A DNA stretch of 64,000 bases from UBA2256 sp964531105 (GCA_964531105.1 CAZHFN010000006.1:12700-76699), one strand, 5' to 3'. Positions 7,379 through 18,101 are shown, counted from the first letter of the stretch. A program made the numbers and translations. The notes: a model not told the origin generated them from the letters alone.

Positions 7379-10300
7379 ATGATCATCATGAGCGGAAAAG
7401 GCCTTGTCTGCAGGTTGAAAAGGATGGAAAACTCCAGACGCCCTGCAGCTTCAGGCGACAGGATCCTGGAGTTTCATATCCATGAATCACTGCGAAAAGC
7501 CATAGGAATAGACTCTGCCCTCTTCATGAGTTCAGGCAACCTGATTATTCCCGACTTTACCACCGCCAGGGAGCTGGCCGAGGCTTTAAGAAAACTAGGC
7601 AAGGTGAGAGACCAGGAAACTAGCCATATCAGCGCTGGCAAACTGAACGCCCTTGGCCTTGTGGATGAAATACTCCATATGGTGCTCAGGCTCTACAGAG
7701 AGCATATAGACAGCGAGGCCCTCAAAAAGCTCTATAATGCCGCTCTGGAAGATGTAGGATCAAAAGCCCTTGCCTTTCTCCTGGAGGAATTCTGTACCCA
7801 GTTTCCTCCCAGGGCAGTGTATGAGGGCAAAGAAAAACCCGGTACATGGCTCGCAGCCTCTGTGTCCCCAGATTCGGAAGGGCAGTCGGTCAGCAACAGG
7901 GAAATAGCCTTCGAAGAGATGATCCTCCTCAAGCTGGCCAACGAAAACCCCGCCTTCGCTCCTTTCCGCTTTCTCTTCGATGACGGCATTCGCCATGACG
8001 AACACATCCCGGCCAGCCTGGCCGCGAAAACCTTGTACACCAAGGTTTTCGCGGCCTTGGACAAAAAAAGCCTCGGCATGCCCGCCTTCGGTCCCGCCGG
8101 CGAAGAAACAACACTGCTCGAACTGCTCAGAATGCCCGCCAAGGCCGCGCCTGAATCGCTGGAAGCCCAGCTGCTTTGGATAAAAGAACATTGGGGTGCC
8201 CAATTCAGCACCATAGGCGGTAAAATACTATCTGGATTGGACCTCATAGCCGAGGAAGAACGACCCTATTTCCCTCCCGGCCCTGGACCAGCCAAGGCCT
8301 ATAGCTATGTCTTCTCCAGAGAAGAATACGAAAAATTTACCCAGGACAGGGACTGGATGCCCTCCCTGGTACTCCTGGCAAAAAATGCCCTGGTATGGCT
8401 TCACCAGCTATCGGTCCACTACGGATATCCCATCCGACACCTGGATGAAATCCCCGATGCGGAGCTGGACATAATCGCATCCAGGGGCATCAACGGCCTC
8501 TGGCTTATAGGGATCTGGCAGCGAAGCCCCGCCAGCGAAAAAATCAAGCGCTATTGTGGTAACCCCGAGGCCGCAGCCTCCGCCTACTCTCTTTTCGACT
8601 ACGAAATAGCCTCCGATCTGGGGGGGTGGGAGGCCCTGGACAGACTCAGGGAACGCTGCCTGTGGAGGGGCATTCGCCTGGCCGCCGACATGGTACCCAA
8701 TCATACAGGCCTGGATTCCGACTGGGTCCGTCACAGACCTGATCTCTTTATCGGCACCGACCGATGCCCCTTCCCCAATTACAGCTTCAACGGCCCCGAC
8801 CTCTCCGAAGATCCCTCCATCGGACTTTGGATTGAAGATCATTACTATTCCAGAACGGACGCGGCCGTGGTCTTCAAGCGTCTGGACAGAAAAACCGGGC
8901 AGGTACGCTATATCTACCACGGCAATGATGGCACGGGCATGGCCTGGAACGACACCGCCCAGATAGATTTTCTCAACCCCGAGGCCAGGGCCGCGGTAAG
9001 GGAGAGAATTCTCCACGTGGCCAGGCATTTTTCCATCATCCGTTTTGACGCGGCCATGGTCCTGGCCAGGCAGCACATACGGCGGCTCTGGTACCCGGCG
9101 CCTGGATCGGGAGGAGCCGTGCCATCCCGGGCGGAGCATGCCCTCCACGAAGACGATTTCCAGCAGGCCATGCCCGCCGAGTTCTGGAGAGAGGTGGTGG
9201 ACGAGTGTGCGGAAAAAGCGCCGGACACCCTTCTTCTAGCCGAAGCCTTCTGGATGATGGAGGGTTACTTTACCCGCACCCTGGGCATGCACAGAGTCTA
9301 CAACTCAGCCTTCATGAACATGCTCAAAGAGGAAAAGAACTCCCTCTACAGGCTTACCCTTAAAAATACCCAGGAATTCGACAAGGAAATACTCAAGCGT
9401 TTTGTCAACTTCATGAGCAACCCCGACGAGGAAACCGCGGTAGCCCAGTTCGGTACAGGTGATAAGTACTTCGGTGTCTGCACCATGATGGCCACCATGC
9501 CCGGACTGCCCATGTTCGGCCATGGCCAGGTGGAAGGCCTGACGGAAAAATACGGTATGGAGTACCGCCGGGCTTACAGGGACGAAAAGCCCGACATCGC
9601 CATCGTAGAACGCCATGAAAGGGAAATCTTTCCTCTCCTTCGACACCGCAGGATATTTGCGGGGGTGGAGCAGTTCTTCCTCTTCGACTTCATTGCCGAT
9701 TCAGGCCATGTGGACGAAAATATCTTCGCCTATTCCAACGGGCTGGGCAAAGACAAGGTCCTTGTTTTCTATAATAACTGCTGGCAGCGAAGCTCAGGTA
9801 GCGTGCTCTCATCCTGTGCCTTCAACGAAAGGGATTCTTCCGGCCTGGCCAGACTGCACCGCAAATCCCTCATCCACGCCCTGGATTTGGATCAGGGACC
9901 TCACAACTACCTGGCCGCCAAGGAACAGCGCTCCGGTCTCTGGTTCATTTACCGCTGTTCCGATTTAGCCACCTCCGGCTGGAGAGTGGAACTCCAGGGC
10001 TACCAATCCCTCGTCTTCGGCGAATTCGCCAGGATTCACGACCTGGATGGTGTGTACGAAAGACTCTGGACCAGCCTTATGGGAAGAGGCACCCCCGACC
10101 TCGATGCCGCAGTAGAAGAAGCCACCCGGCCCGAACTCTACAGAGCTCTGGACGCGACCATAGCAGCCCTGCGGCGAACCGGGGCTAGTATTTCCACGCT
10201 CACTCCCGGCTCTGGAGCCACGGCACTAGAAACCCTGGCTGAGCGCTTGGGCAGTGAGGCCGAGCATTTCCTCTCCAAGCTGGCTTTGGCGATAGCCGAA

Positions 10301-11143
10301 GATGGGGGCAACGAGCCGGGCATAGAAGCGGCCATGCAAGGACGCAGGGTTATCGAAAAGGGAGTCCGCCTCCTTGGCGCAATAGCAGGGCTGGGCAATC
10401 CCGGTGATTCCTTCGATGAAAGGACAGCCCTCATTCTCTCCCGGTTCAAAGCTATACTCTCCTCCACCCAGGCGCTTGGATCCTGCCTGGACTTTATCTT
10501 CTTGGCGGGGCTTTCCACCATGAACCCGGGAGCCAACAAGACCGAAGAACTGCGATACATTCTGGAAAAATTCCTGGTAAGGAAAAAACTTACGCAACAC
10601 GTTCCACTCGCCGCCGATCGTAGTCAGGAAGCTTCTGGTCTTGCCAAAGCCGATCAGGAATCGAAGTATGCAGTTCAGGTAATAGAAATACTGGAAAAAC
10701 TCGATGCCCAGGCCTTGCACTCGATAGTATTCGCCTTCGCAACCCGCCCCAGGGATACACGCTTTGCACCAGCCCTTCGAAGAGGGGAGGAAGCTCCCCT
10801 TTCCCTCCAATCGGCCAAGGACAGAACCGTCGAACTCATTCTCTGGGCCGGCGGCGATCACGAGGGCCGAGAGGCTATTGGAGTAAACCGTTGGGAAGGC
10901 AAGGATTATTTTAACAAGGAACGATTCGAAGCCTTGCTGGAACTATGGCCCTGCTTTGCCCTCATAGAGGCTGCACTGGAATTGTCCGAGACCAGGAAAG
11001 ACGTACCTACGGATCTGGCGCTCATCCAGGAACTCTCCAGCCTCCAGGCCTTCGAAATCAGGGACATAGCCAGAAAAGCCGCGGTATCCAGCGGTTATTT
11101 GATGGAGGGACTCCTCGCTAATATCCACGATGATGACAAGTGA
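7379..11143 (+). CDS. giant GH13 (alpha-amylase)-like protein with degenerate region IV
   Basis: 1254 residues. A (beta/alpha)8 GH13 core sits in the middle (about residues 350-800) with region I AADMVPNH (Asp437), the nucleophile region IIRFDAAM (Asp557), the acid/base region LLAEAFW (Glu622) and a region IV reading MSNPDEE (Asp683). The three carboxylates are conserved, but the usual histidine of region IV (NHD) is proline here. Long helical regions without recognisable motif flank the core. There is no signal peptide, so it is probably cytoplasmic and acts on alpha-glucans or a related sugar; the substrate is unknown. It is the first gene of the operon and overlaps the AddB-like gene by 14 bases. 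A second ATG at 7388 is possible. Confidence 0.8.
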   Translation: MIIMSGKGLVCRLKRMENSRRPAASGDRILEFHIHESLRKAIGIDSALFMSSGNLIIPDFTTARELAEALRKLGKVRDQETSHISAGKLNALGLVDEILHMVLRLYREHIDSEALKKLYNAALEDVGSKALAFLLEEFCTQFPPRAVYEGKEKPGTWLAASVSPDSEGQSVSNREIAFEEMILLKLANENPAFAPFRFLFDDGIRHDEHIPASLAAKTLYTKVFAALDKKSLGMPAFGPAGEETTLLELLRMPAKAAPESLEAQLLWIKEHWGAQFSTIGGKILSGLDLIAEEERPYFPPGPGPAKAYSYVFSREEYEKFTQDRDWMPSLVLLAKNALVWLHQLSVHYGYPIRHLDEIPDAELDIIASRGINGLWLIGIWQRSPASEKIKRYCGNPEAAASAYSLFDYEIASDLGGWEALDRLRERCLWRGIRLAADMVPNHTGLDSDWVRHRPDLFIGTDRCPFPNYSFNGPDLSEDPSIGLWIEDHYYSRTDAAVVFKRLDRKTGQVRYIYHGNDGTGMAWNDTAQIDFLNPEARAAVRERILHVARHFSIIRFDAAMVLARQHIRRLWYPAPGSGGAVPSRAEHALHEDDFQQAMPAEFWREVVDECAEKAPDTLLLAEAFWMMEGYFTRTLGMHRVYNSAFMNMLKEEKNSLYRLTLKNTQEFDKEILKRFVNFMSNPDEETAVAQFGTGDKYFGVCTMMATMPGLPMFGHGQVEGLTEKYGMEYRRAYRDEKPDIAIVERHEREIFPLLRHRRIFAGVEQFFLFDFIADSGHVDENIFAYSNGLGKDKVLVFYNNCWQRSSGSVLSSCAFNERDSSGLARLHRKSLIHALDLDQGPHNYLAAKEQRSGLWFIYRCSDLATSGWRVELQGYQSLVFGEFARIHDLDGVYERLWTSLMGRGTPDLDAAVEEATRPELYRALDATIAALRRTGASISTLTPGSGATALETLAERLGSEAEHFLSKLALAIAEDGGNEPGIEAAMQGRRVIEKGVRLLGAIAGLGNPGDSFDERTALILSRFKAILSSTQALGSCLDFIFLAGLSTMNPGANKTEELRYILEKFLVRKKLTQHVPLAADRSQEASGLAKADQESKYAVQVIEILEKLDAQALHSIVFAFATRPRDTRFAPALRRGEEAPLSLQSAKDRTVELILWAGGDHEGREAIGVNRWEGKDYFNKERFEALLELWPCFALIEAALELSETRKDVPTDLALIQELSSLQAFEIRDIARKAAVSSGYLMEGLLANIHDDDK

Positions 11144-13916
11144 ACTCCCCATATCCGGTAAACCCGGGGACAGCCTGGTCGCTCACAAGCTAGGCGCCGG
11201 GCTCCGGAACCCCGGCCTCATCTTCGTATTCCCCACTCAAATCGCAGCGGACTCCTGGGCCGAGGCGGCTCTGGAATTCTCAGGCTTTCGAAGCATAAAC
11301 CTGGACAGGTTCCTGGGCTGGGACAGATTTTTAGAAAAAGCGCGAATTAAAGACCAGGGCTCGGAGGCGAGAGAAGCGGATTTACACTTCAGGCTACTCT
11401 GGGCAACTAATGTTCTGGAAAAAGACGGGAAAAACCCCTTTCTTCAGCGCCTCGGAGCCCAGGGAAGCGAGCCTGCACCTGCCCTGGTGTGGAACTTGGC
11501 CGCCAGCGCCCCCTTCCTGGATACCGCCGAAGCCCGTCTCCAGGCCAGAGCCGCCACAGGCAGCCTGACCTTCGACGAAACCTTGGCCTCAGACTATCGC
11601 GTGCTTGCGGCACACTATAAAAATTACCTTCGCACTCATAAAGTATATGAATCTGGCAATCTGCCCCTGCAGGGCAAGGAGGACGAACACTATCTTTTCC
11701 TCTATCCGAGCCTTATGCCCGGTTTCAACGATGCCCTGTCCCGGGGCCTAAAAGAATTAAATTTTGAACTCTGGGAACCAGAGAAACCCAATGCAAAGCT
11801 ACTTGAATTCTCCAGCTTGAAGGATGAACTGGACTACGTCTTAGGCACCTGCCGCGTGCTTCTCGACAAGGGCCAAGCCCCTTCTAGCATAGCCATAAGC
11901 ATGCCCGGTACAAACCAGGACCTGGCAGCCTACCTTAGCCAAGCCGCTCGCTCCTGGGGCTTGCCCATAAAATTCCGATTTGGGAGAACCCTCTCCGATT
12001 CCCCTCCGGGCAGACTCTTCCGCAACCTTTCCCAGGCCTTGGCCGAGGGCTTTTCACAAAGAGCCTTACTAGCCCTTTTCGACCCTTCCATTCTGCCCTG
12101 GAAGGATGCCCAGGCCTGTCTCGCGCTGGAACGTGTAGCCAAACGCTTTTCCATTCCCGAGCTTTCTGCCCATCCTGAGTACATGCAGGAAATCTGGAAA
12201 GAAACTCTCCAGCTCTGCACTCCGGAAGAAAGCGTAGTTCCAGCCTTCTACCGCTTGCTCAAGAAAAGCTGTAACGCCATAGTGCGTGCATCCTCCTTTA
12301 GAAACCTCAACGTTGCCATTCACGGCTTTGTGGATGATTTTCTGGATGAAACCCGCTTTTCTCCCTATGCGGAACGAACCCTGGAAAGAATATTCGCCGA
12401 ACTCGGCGCACTGGAAGCATGGGATGAGCAACTGCTGACAGCCTGGAAATCCCTGCGTCCATTTGAAATCTTCCAGTGCGCCTTGGAACACCGCATCTAC
12501 AACCCCGTTGAATCATCGGAAGCCCTGTCCGTCTACCCCTATCATCTGGGGATAATGACATCGGCCAGCATACACTTCGTGCTCGAAGCTTCCCAGAATT
12601 CTGCCAACGGAGCCCTGGGCATCCTCTCCCGAGCCCCCGAGGAACTAGCCCTGCCCAGAGATGATGCGGCCCTGTCGGACAGCCTCTTCAATTCCTTTGC
12701 CACGACAAAAGCCCTATATTGTCATGCCCAGCGCTCCCTAAACGGTTATAGCATCGCCCATCCCTACTTTTCCCTGAGCTCGGCACAAAAAATCAACATG
12801 GGCCCTGACTCAATACCCCAGACATTGGAACTCCGCGAGGTAGCGGCATGGAAAAGTATCGATCCCGCAACCCTACCGACTACCCTGCCATCCCTCCCAT
12901 ATAAAGCCAGCCACGGGCTCTTCACCACCATGCACGCAAAGCCAAAATTCCTCTGGCCTCCCCTCTTCCTTCAGTCGGATGCGGAAGAACCCCACACGAA
13001 GCCCAATCAATCCCTATTGTTCCGTCTCAAGGCTTTCAACGCCGAACCCCTGATCAAACTCAACCCCCGGGGTCTGCAATTCCTGAGCCTCTGCCCCTTC
13101 CGCTGGCTTTCCTCGGGCATTCCCGATTTCGACCAGGCTGGCGGCGATCAGTACCTCCTGGCCGAGGGCTCACTTCTGCATGACATGATTAGGATTCTCC
13201 TGGAAGCTCGCTCAAGAGGAGAAAGACCTTCTATAGAAAACACCTTAGGAGAAGAGGCAATTGAACGAGCCTTTGCAATAGCCTTGACCAGGATAGCCCG
13301 TAGAAACGGCCCCTCCCTCACGGTGCATCTAGAGAGCTCCTACCCCAGAATACATGTCAGGATTGCTAGAATTCTCGCCTACGAACCCGACCTCGTTTCC
13401 GAAGGATGGGTGGAAAACGAATTCGAACGCAGGCTTTCCATGGATGAGCCATCTTTGGGCATTCGGCTCGACGGAAGGGCCGACAGGATTTCATACCGCA
13501 GCCATCCAGGCCAGGAAGGCGCCGAGATTCCACACAAGGAAACAGCCTTGGTGGACTACAAGCGTCGACGCTGTCCCACAAAAAAGGAATTTTTAGCCGA
13601 CGAATCGGGACTCCTCAAAGATTTCCAGATAACAGCCTACACAGTCATGCTGGAATCCGAGAACGTCCATATGGAAAAGGCTCTTTACTGGTCCATCGAC
13701 GAAGACAAGGCCGTGGTCGTATTCGGCCCCGGGGGCGCCAAAGCCGATAGAGCCGCCTTCGACCCCGAAATACAGGCCTTTCGGAAAGCGCTTGCAGAAG
13801 CCTCGGAAAAAATATCTGCCGCCCGCTTTCTCGAAATCAAGCCCTCCAAGGATGCCTGCCGCGACTGTCCCGCCAAAGCCGTCTGCCGGGCTCACTTTTC
13901 ATCGGAGCGCGTATGA
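11130..13916 (+). CDS. addB: AddB-like helicase/nuclease subunit
   Basis: 928-residue partner of AddA in a RecBCD-type double-strand-break processing enzyme. The N-terminal helicase-like part is degenerate. The C-terminal PD-(D/E)XK nuclease shows the acidic GRADRI motif, the LVDYK motif (Asp809, Lys811) and FQITAYTVML. Four cysteines, C655 (CPFRW), C910, C913 and C919 (C-x2-C-x5-C), match the iron-sulphur staple known in AddB proteins. Usual AddB length is about 1150, so this is a short version. The gene overlaps the GH13-like gene by 14 bases and addA by 4 bases (ATGA). A second in-frame ATG directly follows the first. Confidence 0.85.
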   Translation: MMTSELPISGKPGDSLVAHKLGAGLRNPGLIFVFPTQIAADSWAEAALEFSGFRSINLDRFLGWDRFLEKARIKDQGSEAREADLHFRLLWATNVLEKDGKNPFLQRLGAQGSEPAPALVWNLAASAPFLDTAEARLQARAATGSLTFDETLASDYRVLAAHYKNYLRTHKVYESGNLPLQGKEDEHYLFLYPSLMPGFNDALSRGLKELNFELWEPEKPNAKLLEFSSLKDELDYVLGTCRVLLDKGQAPSSIAISMPGTNQDLAAYLSQAARSWGLPIKFRFGRTLSDSPPGRLFRNLSQALAEGFSQRALLALFDPSILPWKDAQACLALERVAKRFSIPELSAHPEYMQEIWKETLQLCTPEESVVPAFYRLLKKSCNAIVRASSFRNLNVAIHGFVDDFLDETRFSPYAERTLERIFAELGALEAWDEQLLTAWKSLRPFEIFQCALEHRIYNPVESSEALSVYPYHLGIMTSASIHFVLEASQNSANGALGILSRAPEELALPRDDAALSDSLFNSFATTKALYCHAQRSLNGYSIAHPYFSLSSAQKINMGPDSIPQTLELREVAAWKSIDPATLPTTLPSLPYKASHGLFTTMHAKPKFLWPPLFLQSDAEEPHTKPNQSLLFRLKAFNAEPLIKLNPRGLQFLSLCPFRWLSSGIPDFDQAGGDQYLLAEGSLLHDMIRILLEARSRGERPSIENTLGEEAIERAFAIALTRIARRNGPSLTVHLESSYPRIHVRIARILAYEPDLVSEGWVENEFERRLSMDEPSLGIRLDGRADRISYRSHPGQEGAEIPHKETALVDYKRRRCPTKKEFLADESGLLKDFQITAYTVMLESENVHMEKALYWSIDEDKAVVVFGPGGAKADRAAFDPEIQAFRKALAEASEKISAARFLEIKPSKDACRDCPAKAVCRAHFSSERV

Positions 13917-16900
13917 CAGAAACGGGAAAAGCATCGTATCTCGCCCGCCTGGATGAAGCGCAACAGGAGGCTGTAAAAAGCCTTCAGAGCACCGTCGTCA
14001 CCGCCGGAGCCGGAGCCGGCAAGACCACGGTCCTGGCATCGCGCTTTGTGCATCTGGTGCTGGACCGGCAACTACCCCTGCGCTCCATTCTGGCCCTCAC
14101 CTTTACTAGAAAAGCATCGGCGGAGATGTATGAACGCATTTATTCCGTCCTCGCGGCCGAGACCTCGCCCAGAGCGGCTGAACAGCTGGCGGACTATCAG
14201 AATGCCCACATAACCACCCTCGACTCCTTTTGCACAGAGATACTGCGCCAGACAGCCCGGGATTTTGGCTACACACCGGAATTCACTGTGGATGAAAGTC
14301 GCTGTGAAGATATGGCGCTCGCCATCGCGTACCGCTACATCTTGTCCAACCGGAACAAGGCTGGGTTAAAGGAACTGCTTGCCTCTTTTTCTCTGGACGA
14401 CGCAGCGGCCTATCTCTTCAAAGATCTGGGCATGGCTATCGTCTCGCCGGAGGCATTGCAGAAACCTCTTTTTTCGATCATGGCACAAAGCCTGGAGAAT
14501 CTGGCAGCTGAAAAGGCCAGCGAAGGACTGGGTCGTCTCGCTGATTTGGGCGCTCAAATTCTGGAACTAGCCCGGGAAATCCCGGAGCCCCGGAAAGACT
14601 GTCAGTCAGCCATCGATGCCGCACAACGCTTTGCACTGGCATGGGAAATGCTCTTGGAACAGGGTACTTCTCTTTACTTCTCTGGCGAACCAGCCCAAAT
14701 TTCTGCCCTGAAAAGCCTGCAGGTGCCCCTGCTGGGATTTGCCAGCCTGGGGCTTCGCGCCTATTCCAAGGGAGAAACCGAAACGGAGGTAAAAAAGCGT
14801 GCCTCGGCCTCCCGGGATGAAGCTAAAACCCTCCTATCCCTCCTGGCCTACGAGGCGTTGTTTCCCTCTCATTGCGCCCTCCTGGACAGGCTGGATGAGT
14901 ATGCCCGAATTCTGGCCGAAGCCAAGAGAAAGGCCAATATTCTCGACTTCAAGGATCTGGGGCTCTGCGCCGTCGCCTCTCTCATCAGGCGCAAGGATAT
15001 TCGCGCATATTGGAAAAATCGCATCTCGAGCATAATGATCGATGAATTTCAGGACAACAACAAAATCCAGAGAGATCTCCTCTACCTCTTGGCTGAGAAA
15101 CTAGAGAAAACCTCAGAATCCGTGCCCGAGCCGGCTGATCTGGAGGAAGGTAAGCTCTTTTTTGTAGGGGATGAAAAACAATCGATCTATCGCTTTAGGG
15201 GTGCGGATGTCAGGGTCTTCAAGCGCCTAGCCCTGGAGATGAACACAGCCGCTGCAGACCGCGACAATGAAACGCCTGCCGATGAGGGCCGCAGCCTCCG
15301 CCTGCCCTATAATTACCGCAGCACCGGCGAATTACTGGCATTTTTCAACAACTTTTTCTCGAATATCCTGGAAAAACCACGGGCTCCTGAGAGTTCGGCA
15401 GATCTAGGCCTTGAAGGCTTCGAGGCGGAATTCCTGGACATGAAGGCTCCGAGCAAAGATTCTACCGACCCTGCCTTACCGCATTCATCCCTGCGCTATT
15501 TTCAGCTCGACTCCCCCGACGAGAATGATGAAGACGAAGAGACTACAGCCTTAGGCATAGAGAACGATGACGACAGGCTCGCTTTCGAAATCGCCGACTT
15601 TATTAAAAGCTCCCGTGCGGTACTGGAAGTGCGCAGCGTAAACGGGAAGGACGGTGGAACAAGACTCTGCGAATACGAGGATTTCGCCATACTTCTGCGC
15701 ACCACCACCCAGCAGCAGAAGCTGGAAAAATATCTGCGTCTTCTAGGAATACCGTATGACACCGAGAACCTGCGGGGACTGTACAACGAATCCCCGGCCA
15801 ACGATATCTATTCGATTTTACAGTACGCTATAAATCCAGGCGACATAGCAGCCTACGCCGCGGTCCTGCGCTGCCCCCTGGCCAGGTTTTCCCAAGCAAC
15901 ATTTATGGAACTCATCACTAACCCGAAAGAGGCCTTCAGCATCCCAAACCCCAGTGCCAGAGACGCAGCTCTCCTGGAAAGAGCCAGAGCATTTTTTGCC
16001 GAACTGCGGGGAACCATGGACAGGATGCCCAACGCAGACCTTGTAGAGTTCATTTGGCACAAGGCAGGACTGCGCCTGGACATTCTTTCCCGGCCCGACG
16101 CCCATGCCTTTCTGGAACACTTCGACTATCTCTTCCACTTGGCCGCCCAAACCGACCGAGATGGTCAAGCCCTTTCGGTCTTCCTGGCCAAGATAGGACC
16201 GGCAATACGAGGCGAGAAAGCAGGCCCCGAACTGGAACAGGTACCCAGAAGAAACCGGGGTGGAGTAAAAATCCTCACCATCCATAAGGCTAAGGGGCTC
16301 CAGTTCCCCATCGTCATCATACCCTGGGTGGATAATGCCGGAAGGACAGGCAGAAACCAGAAGCTTTGGCAAGCCCTGCCCGAAGGAATCGCCCTTGACA
16401 TCAAAGCCTTCGACGATCCCAAGGCGAAGGCCAGGAATGTTCTCTACGAACTGGGTAAGGCCCGGGAGGAGGCTATGGAGATCGCCGAAATCAAGCGACT
16501 CCTCTACGTAGCCTGCACCAGGGCGGAGGATCACCTCTGCTTCTTTGGAAAAAAACGCAAACAACAGGATTCCAAGGGAAAATCCTTCCAATTCTATCTG
16601 GAGCGCCAGCTTGCATTACAGGATTCGATTTCCAATGAAAATAAAAGTGCCTATGGATTCCTGGAATCGGTCAACCTTCCCCGCCGCCCCATATTGAAGA
16701 CCGAAGCCAAGAAGACAAGACCAGAAAGCTCTACTCTGGAGCAGTTCAGGACGGCATACCAAAACCTTCAGCAGATGGAAAAACCCTATCCCCGCAGGCG
16801 ACTGAGCGTCAGCGAAATTAATAAAGCCGCCAGGGACTTGCCTATCCCGTCTATAGATGCGAGCCCTAAGGATGCGAAGCCGGGGCCGGAGCAAGACCGA

Positions 16901-17530
16901 TTTGAGGCGAATCGAGGTGTACCAGACCAGCACTCAGAAATTCCTCCGGAAGCCTTCGGAACCCTGTGCCACAGCCTTCTGGATCACGGAATACGCCAGG
17001 GCTCCCTAGACGCTTACTCGCCTCCCCTCGGGCTGGCACACGATTTCGGAACTGTTGCTCTGGAATCCGCAATGAGAGAAGCCGCCATCCTCGCGGAAAA
17101 CTTCTTCTTATCCCCATTCTGGAGCGATCTGAAGGGAAAAACCCTGCGGATGCGCAGCGAAACCGCCTTTATCCATTCTCTGGGCCATTTCATCGTGGAA
17201 GGCCGCATGGACCTTCTGGCTGAAACAGAAGAAGAATCTATAGTTATCGATTTCAAGACCGACGAAGTTCAAGTCGCCGATACTTATATGGTGCAGTTGG
17301 ATATATATCGCCGAGCGGCTTTTGAACTATCGGGCCGGAAGAAAGCCCGGGCATGCCTGTACTGGCTTAAAAGCGGCCAGATTCAATGGCTGGAAAATCC
17401 TATGTCTGAAGAAGCTCTGCTGTCCCTCGCTAAAAAGGCCGCCCTGAGCTCCGAGACTGATGAGGAAACCTCGCGCGAAGTGCTTGAAACCCAGGGCCCT
17501 GAACCGGCTATACTCGACCTGGATCGTTAA
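13913..17530 (+). CDS. addA: AddA helicase/nuclease subunit (UvrD superfamily)
   Basis: 1205-residue ATP-dependent 3'-5' helicase with C-terminal nuclease, acting with AddB in recombinational repair. Superfamily 1 motifs are in order: Walker A TAGAGAGKTT (Lys37), LTFTRKASAEM, Walker B IMIDEFQDN, FVGDEKQSIYRFRGA, LPYNYRS, ILTIHKAKGLQFP, and LLYVACTRAED. The C-terminal nuclease has FGTLCHSLLDH, EGRMDLL, the catalytic IDFKTDE (Asp1113, Lys1115) and QLDIYRRA. Length fits the family. A GGAG lies before the ATG, which overlaps the addB stop by 4 bases. The stop is one base before the first chromate transporter gene. Confidence 0.94.
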   Translation: MTETGKASYLARLDEAQQEAVKSLQSTVVTAGAGAGKTTVLASRFVHLVLDRQLPLRSILALTFTRKASAEMYERIYSVLAAETSPRAAEQLADYQNAHITTLDSFCTEILRQTARDFGYTPEFTVDESRCEDMALAIAYRYILSNRNKAGLKELLASFSLDDAAAYLFKDLGMAIVSPEALQKPLFSIMAQSLENLAAEKASEGLGRLADLGAQILELAREIPEPRKDCQSAIDAAQRFALAWEMLLEQGTSLYFSGEPAQISALKSLQVPLLGFASLGLRAYSKGETETEVKKRASASRDEAKTLLSLLAYEALFPSHCALLDRLDEYARILAEAKRKANILDFKDLGLCAVASLIRRKDIRAYWKNRISSIMIDEFQDNNKIQRDLLYLLAEKLEKTSESVPEPADLEEGKLFFVGDEKQSIYRFRGADVRVFKRLALEMNTAAADRDNETPADEGRSLRLPYNYRSTGELLAFFNNFFSNILEKPRAPESSADLGLEGFEAEFLDMKAPSKDSTDPALPHSSLRYFQLDSPDENDEDEETTALGIENDDDRLAFEIADFIKSSRAVLEVRSVNGKDGGTRLCEYEDFAILLRTTTQQQKLEKYLRLLGIPYDTENLRGLYNESPANDIYSILQYAINPGDIAAYAAVLRCPLARFSQATFMELITNPKEAFSIPNPSARDAALLERARAFFAELRGTMDRMPNADLVEFIWHKAGLRLDILSRPDAHAFLEHFDYLFHLAAQTDRDGQALSVFLAKIGPAIRGEKAGPELEQVPRRNRGGVKILTIHKAKGLQFPIVIIPWVDNAGRTGRNQKLWQALPEGIALDIKAFDDPKAKARNVLYELGKAREEAMEIAEIKRLLYVACTRAEDHLCFFGKKRKQQDSKGKSFQFYLERQLALQDSISNENKSAYGFLESVNLPRRPILKTEAKKTRPESSTLEQFRTAYQNLQQMEKPYPRRRLSVSEINKAARDLPIPSIDASPKDAKPGPEQDRFEANRGVPDQHSEIPPEAFGTLCHSLLDHGIRQGSLDAYSPPLGLAHDFGTVALESAMREAAILAENFFLSPFWSDLKGKTLRMRSETAFIHSLGHFIVEGRMDLLAETEEESIVIDFKTDEVQVADTYMVQLDIYRRAAFELSGRKKARACLYWLKSGQIQWLENPMSEEALLSLAKKAALSSETDEETSREVLETQGPEPAILDLDR

Positions 17531-17531
17531 C

Positions 17532-18101
17532 ATGGAAAAGACAGTACAACAGAATTCAAGTCCTCCCACCCTGTGGGGATTATTCACCCTCTTGGCTAAA
17601 ATCAATGCCATAACCCTGGGTGGAGGCTACGTAATTGTTCCTGTCATGGCGGCGAGCCTTGAAAAAAAAGGTTGGATGGGAGAGGAAGAATTCTACGATC
17701 TCTTTGCCCGAGCCCAGGCCTTTCCAGGGCCTATGGCGCTTAACAGCGCCATACTCGTCGCGATGAAGCTCTTTGGGCTTAAAGGACTGCCGGCTGCCTT
17801 TTTCGGTGTAGTGCTGCCACCCTTCCTCGCCCTCATCCTCGTAAGTGGCCTGATCCAGCGCTACGGATCCCTGCCCGCCCTCAGACGCTTCCTGGATGGC
17901 GCCGGGGCGGTCGTGCCCGGCCTTATTGCCGCCATGATCTGGAAAAACGCCGCCAAACGAAACTGGAACATTCCCAGAATCATCGAAACCGCAGTGCTCG
18001 CGGTGATACTTGTCCTCTTGCCCCGTTTTAGCCTGCCCTTGCTTCTCGCGGCAATAATCATCTTCTACTGCATCGAGGGATTATGCAAATCCTCGAAATA
18101 A
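17532..18101 (+). CDS. chromate transporter, half-length subunit 1
   Basis: 189-residue membrane protein of the CHR family. It covers one CHR domain, with the motifs ITLGGGYVIVPVM and AQAFPGPMALNSAI and about five or six membrane segments. In the family, short-chain CHR proteins work as heteromeric pairs that export chromate or a similar oxyanion. The partner overlaps directly downstream. The start at 17532 lies one base after the addA stop and has no ribosome-binding site of its own, so translation is probably coupled. True substrate is not shown by the sequence. Confidence 0.9.
   Translation: MEKTVQQNSSPPTLWGLFTLLAKINAITLGGGYVIVPVMAASLEKKGWMGEEEFYDLFARAQAFPGPMALNSAILVAMKLFGLKGLPAAFFGVVLPPFLALILVSGLIQRYGSLPALRRFLDGAGAVVPGLIAAMIWKNAAKRNWNIPRIIETAVLAVILVLLPRFSLPLLLAAIIIFYCIEGLCKSSK

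Noticed and set aside
8408..9148. Open frame of 246 codons on the minus strand
   Set aside because: Antisense to the GH13-like core, glycine/arginine-rich, no start signal.
15818..16591. Open frame of 257 codons on the minus strand
   Set aside because: Antisense to addA helicase motifs; no ribosome-binding site or homology.
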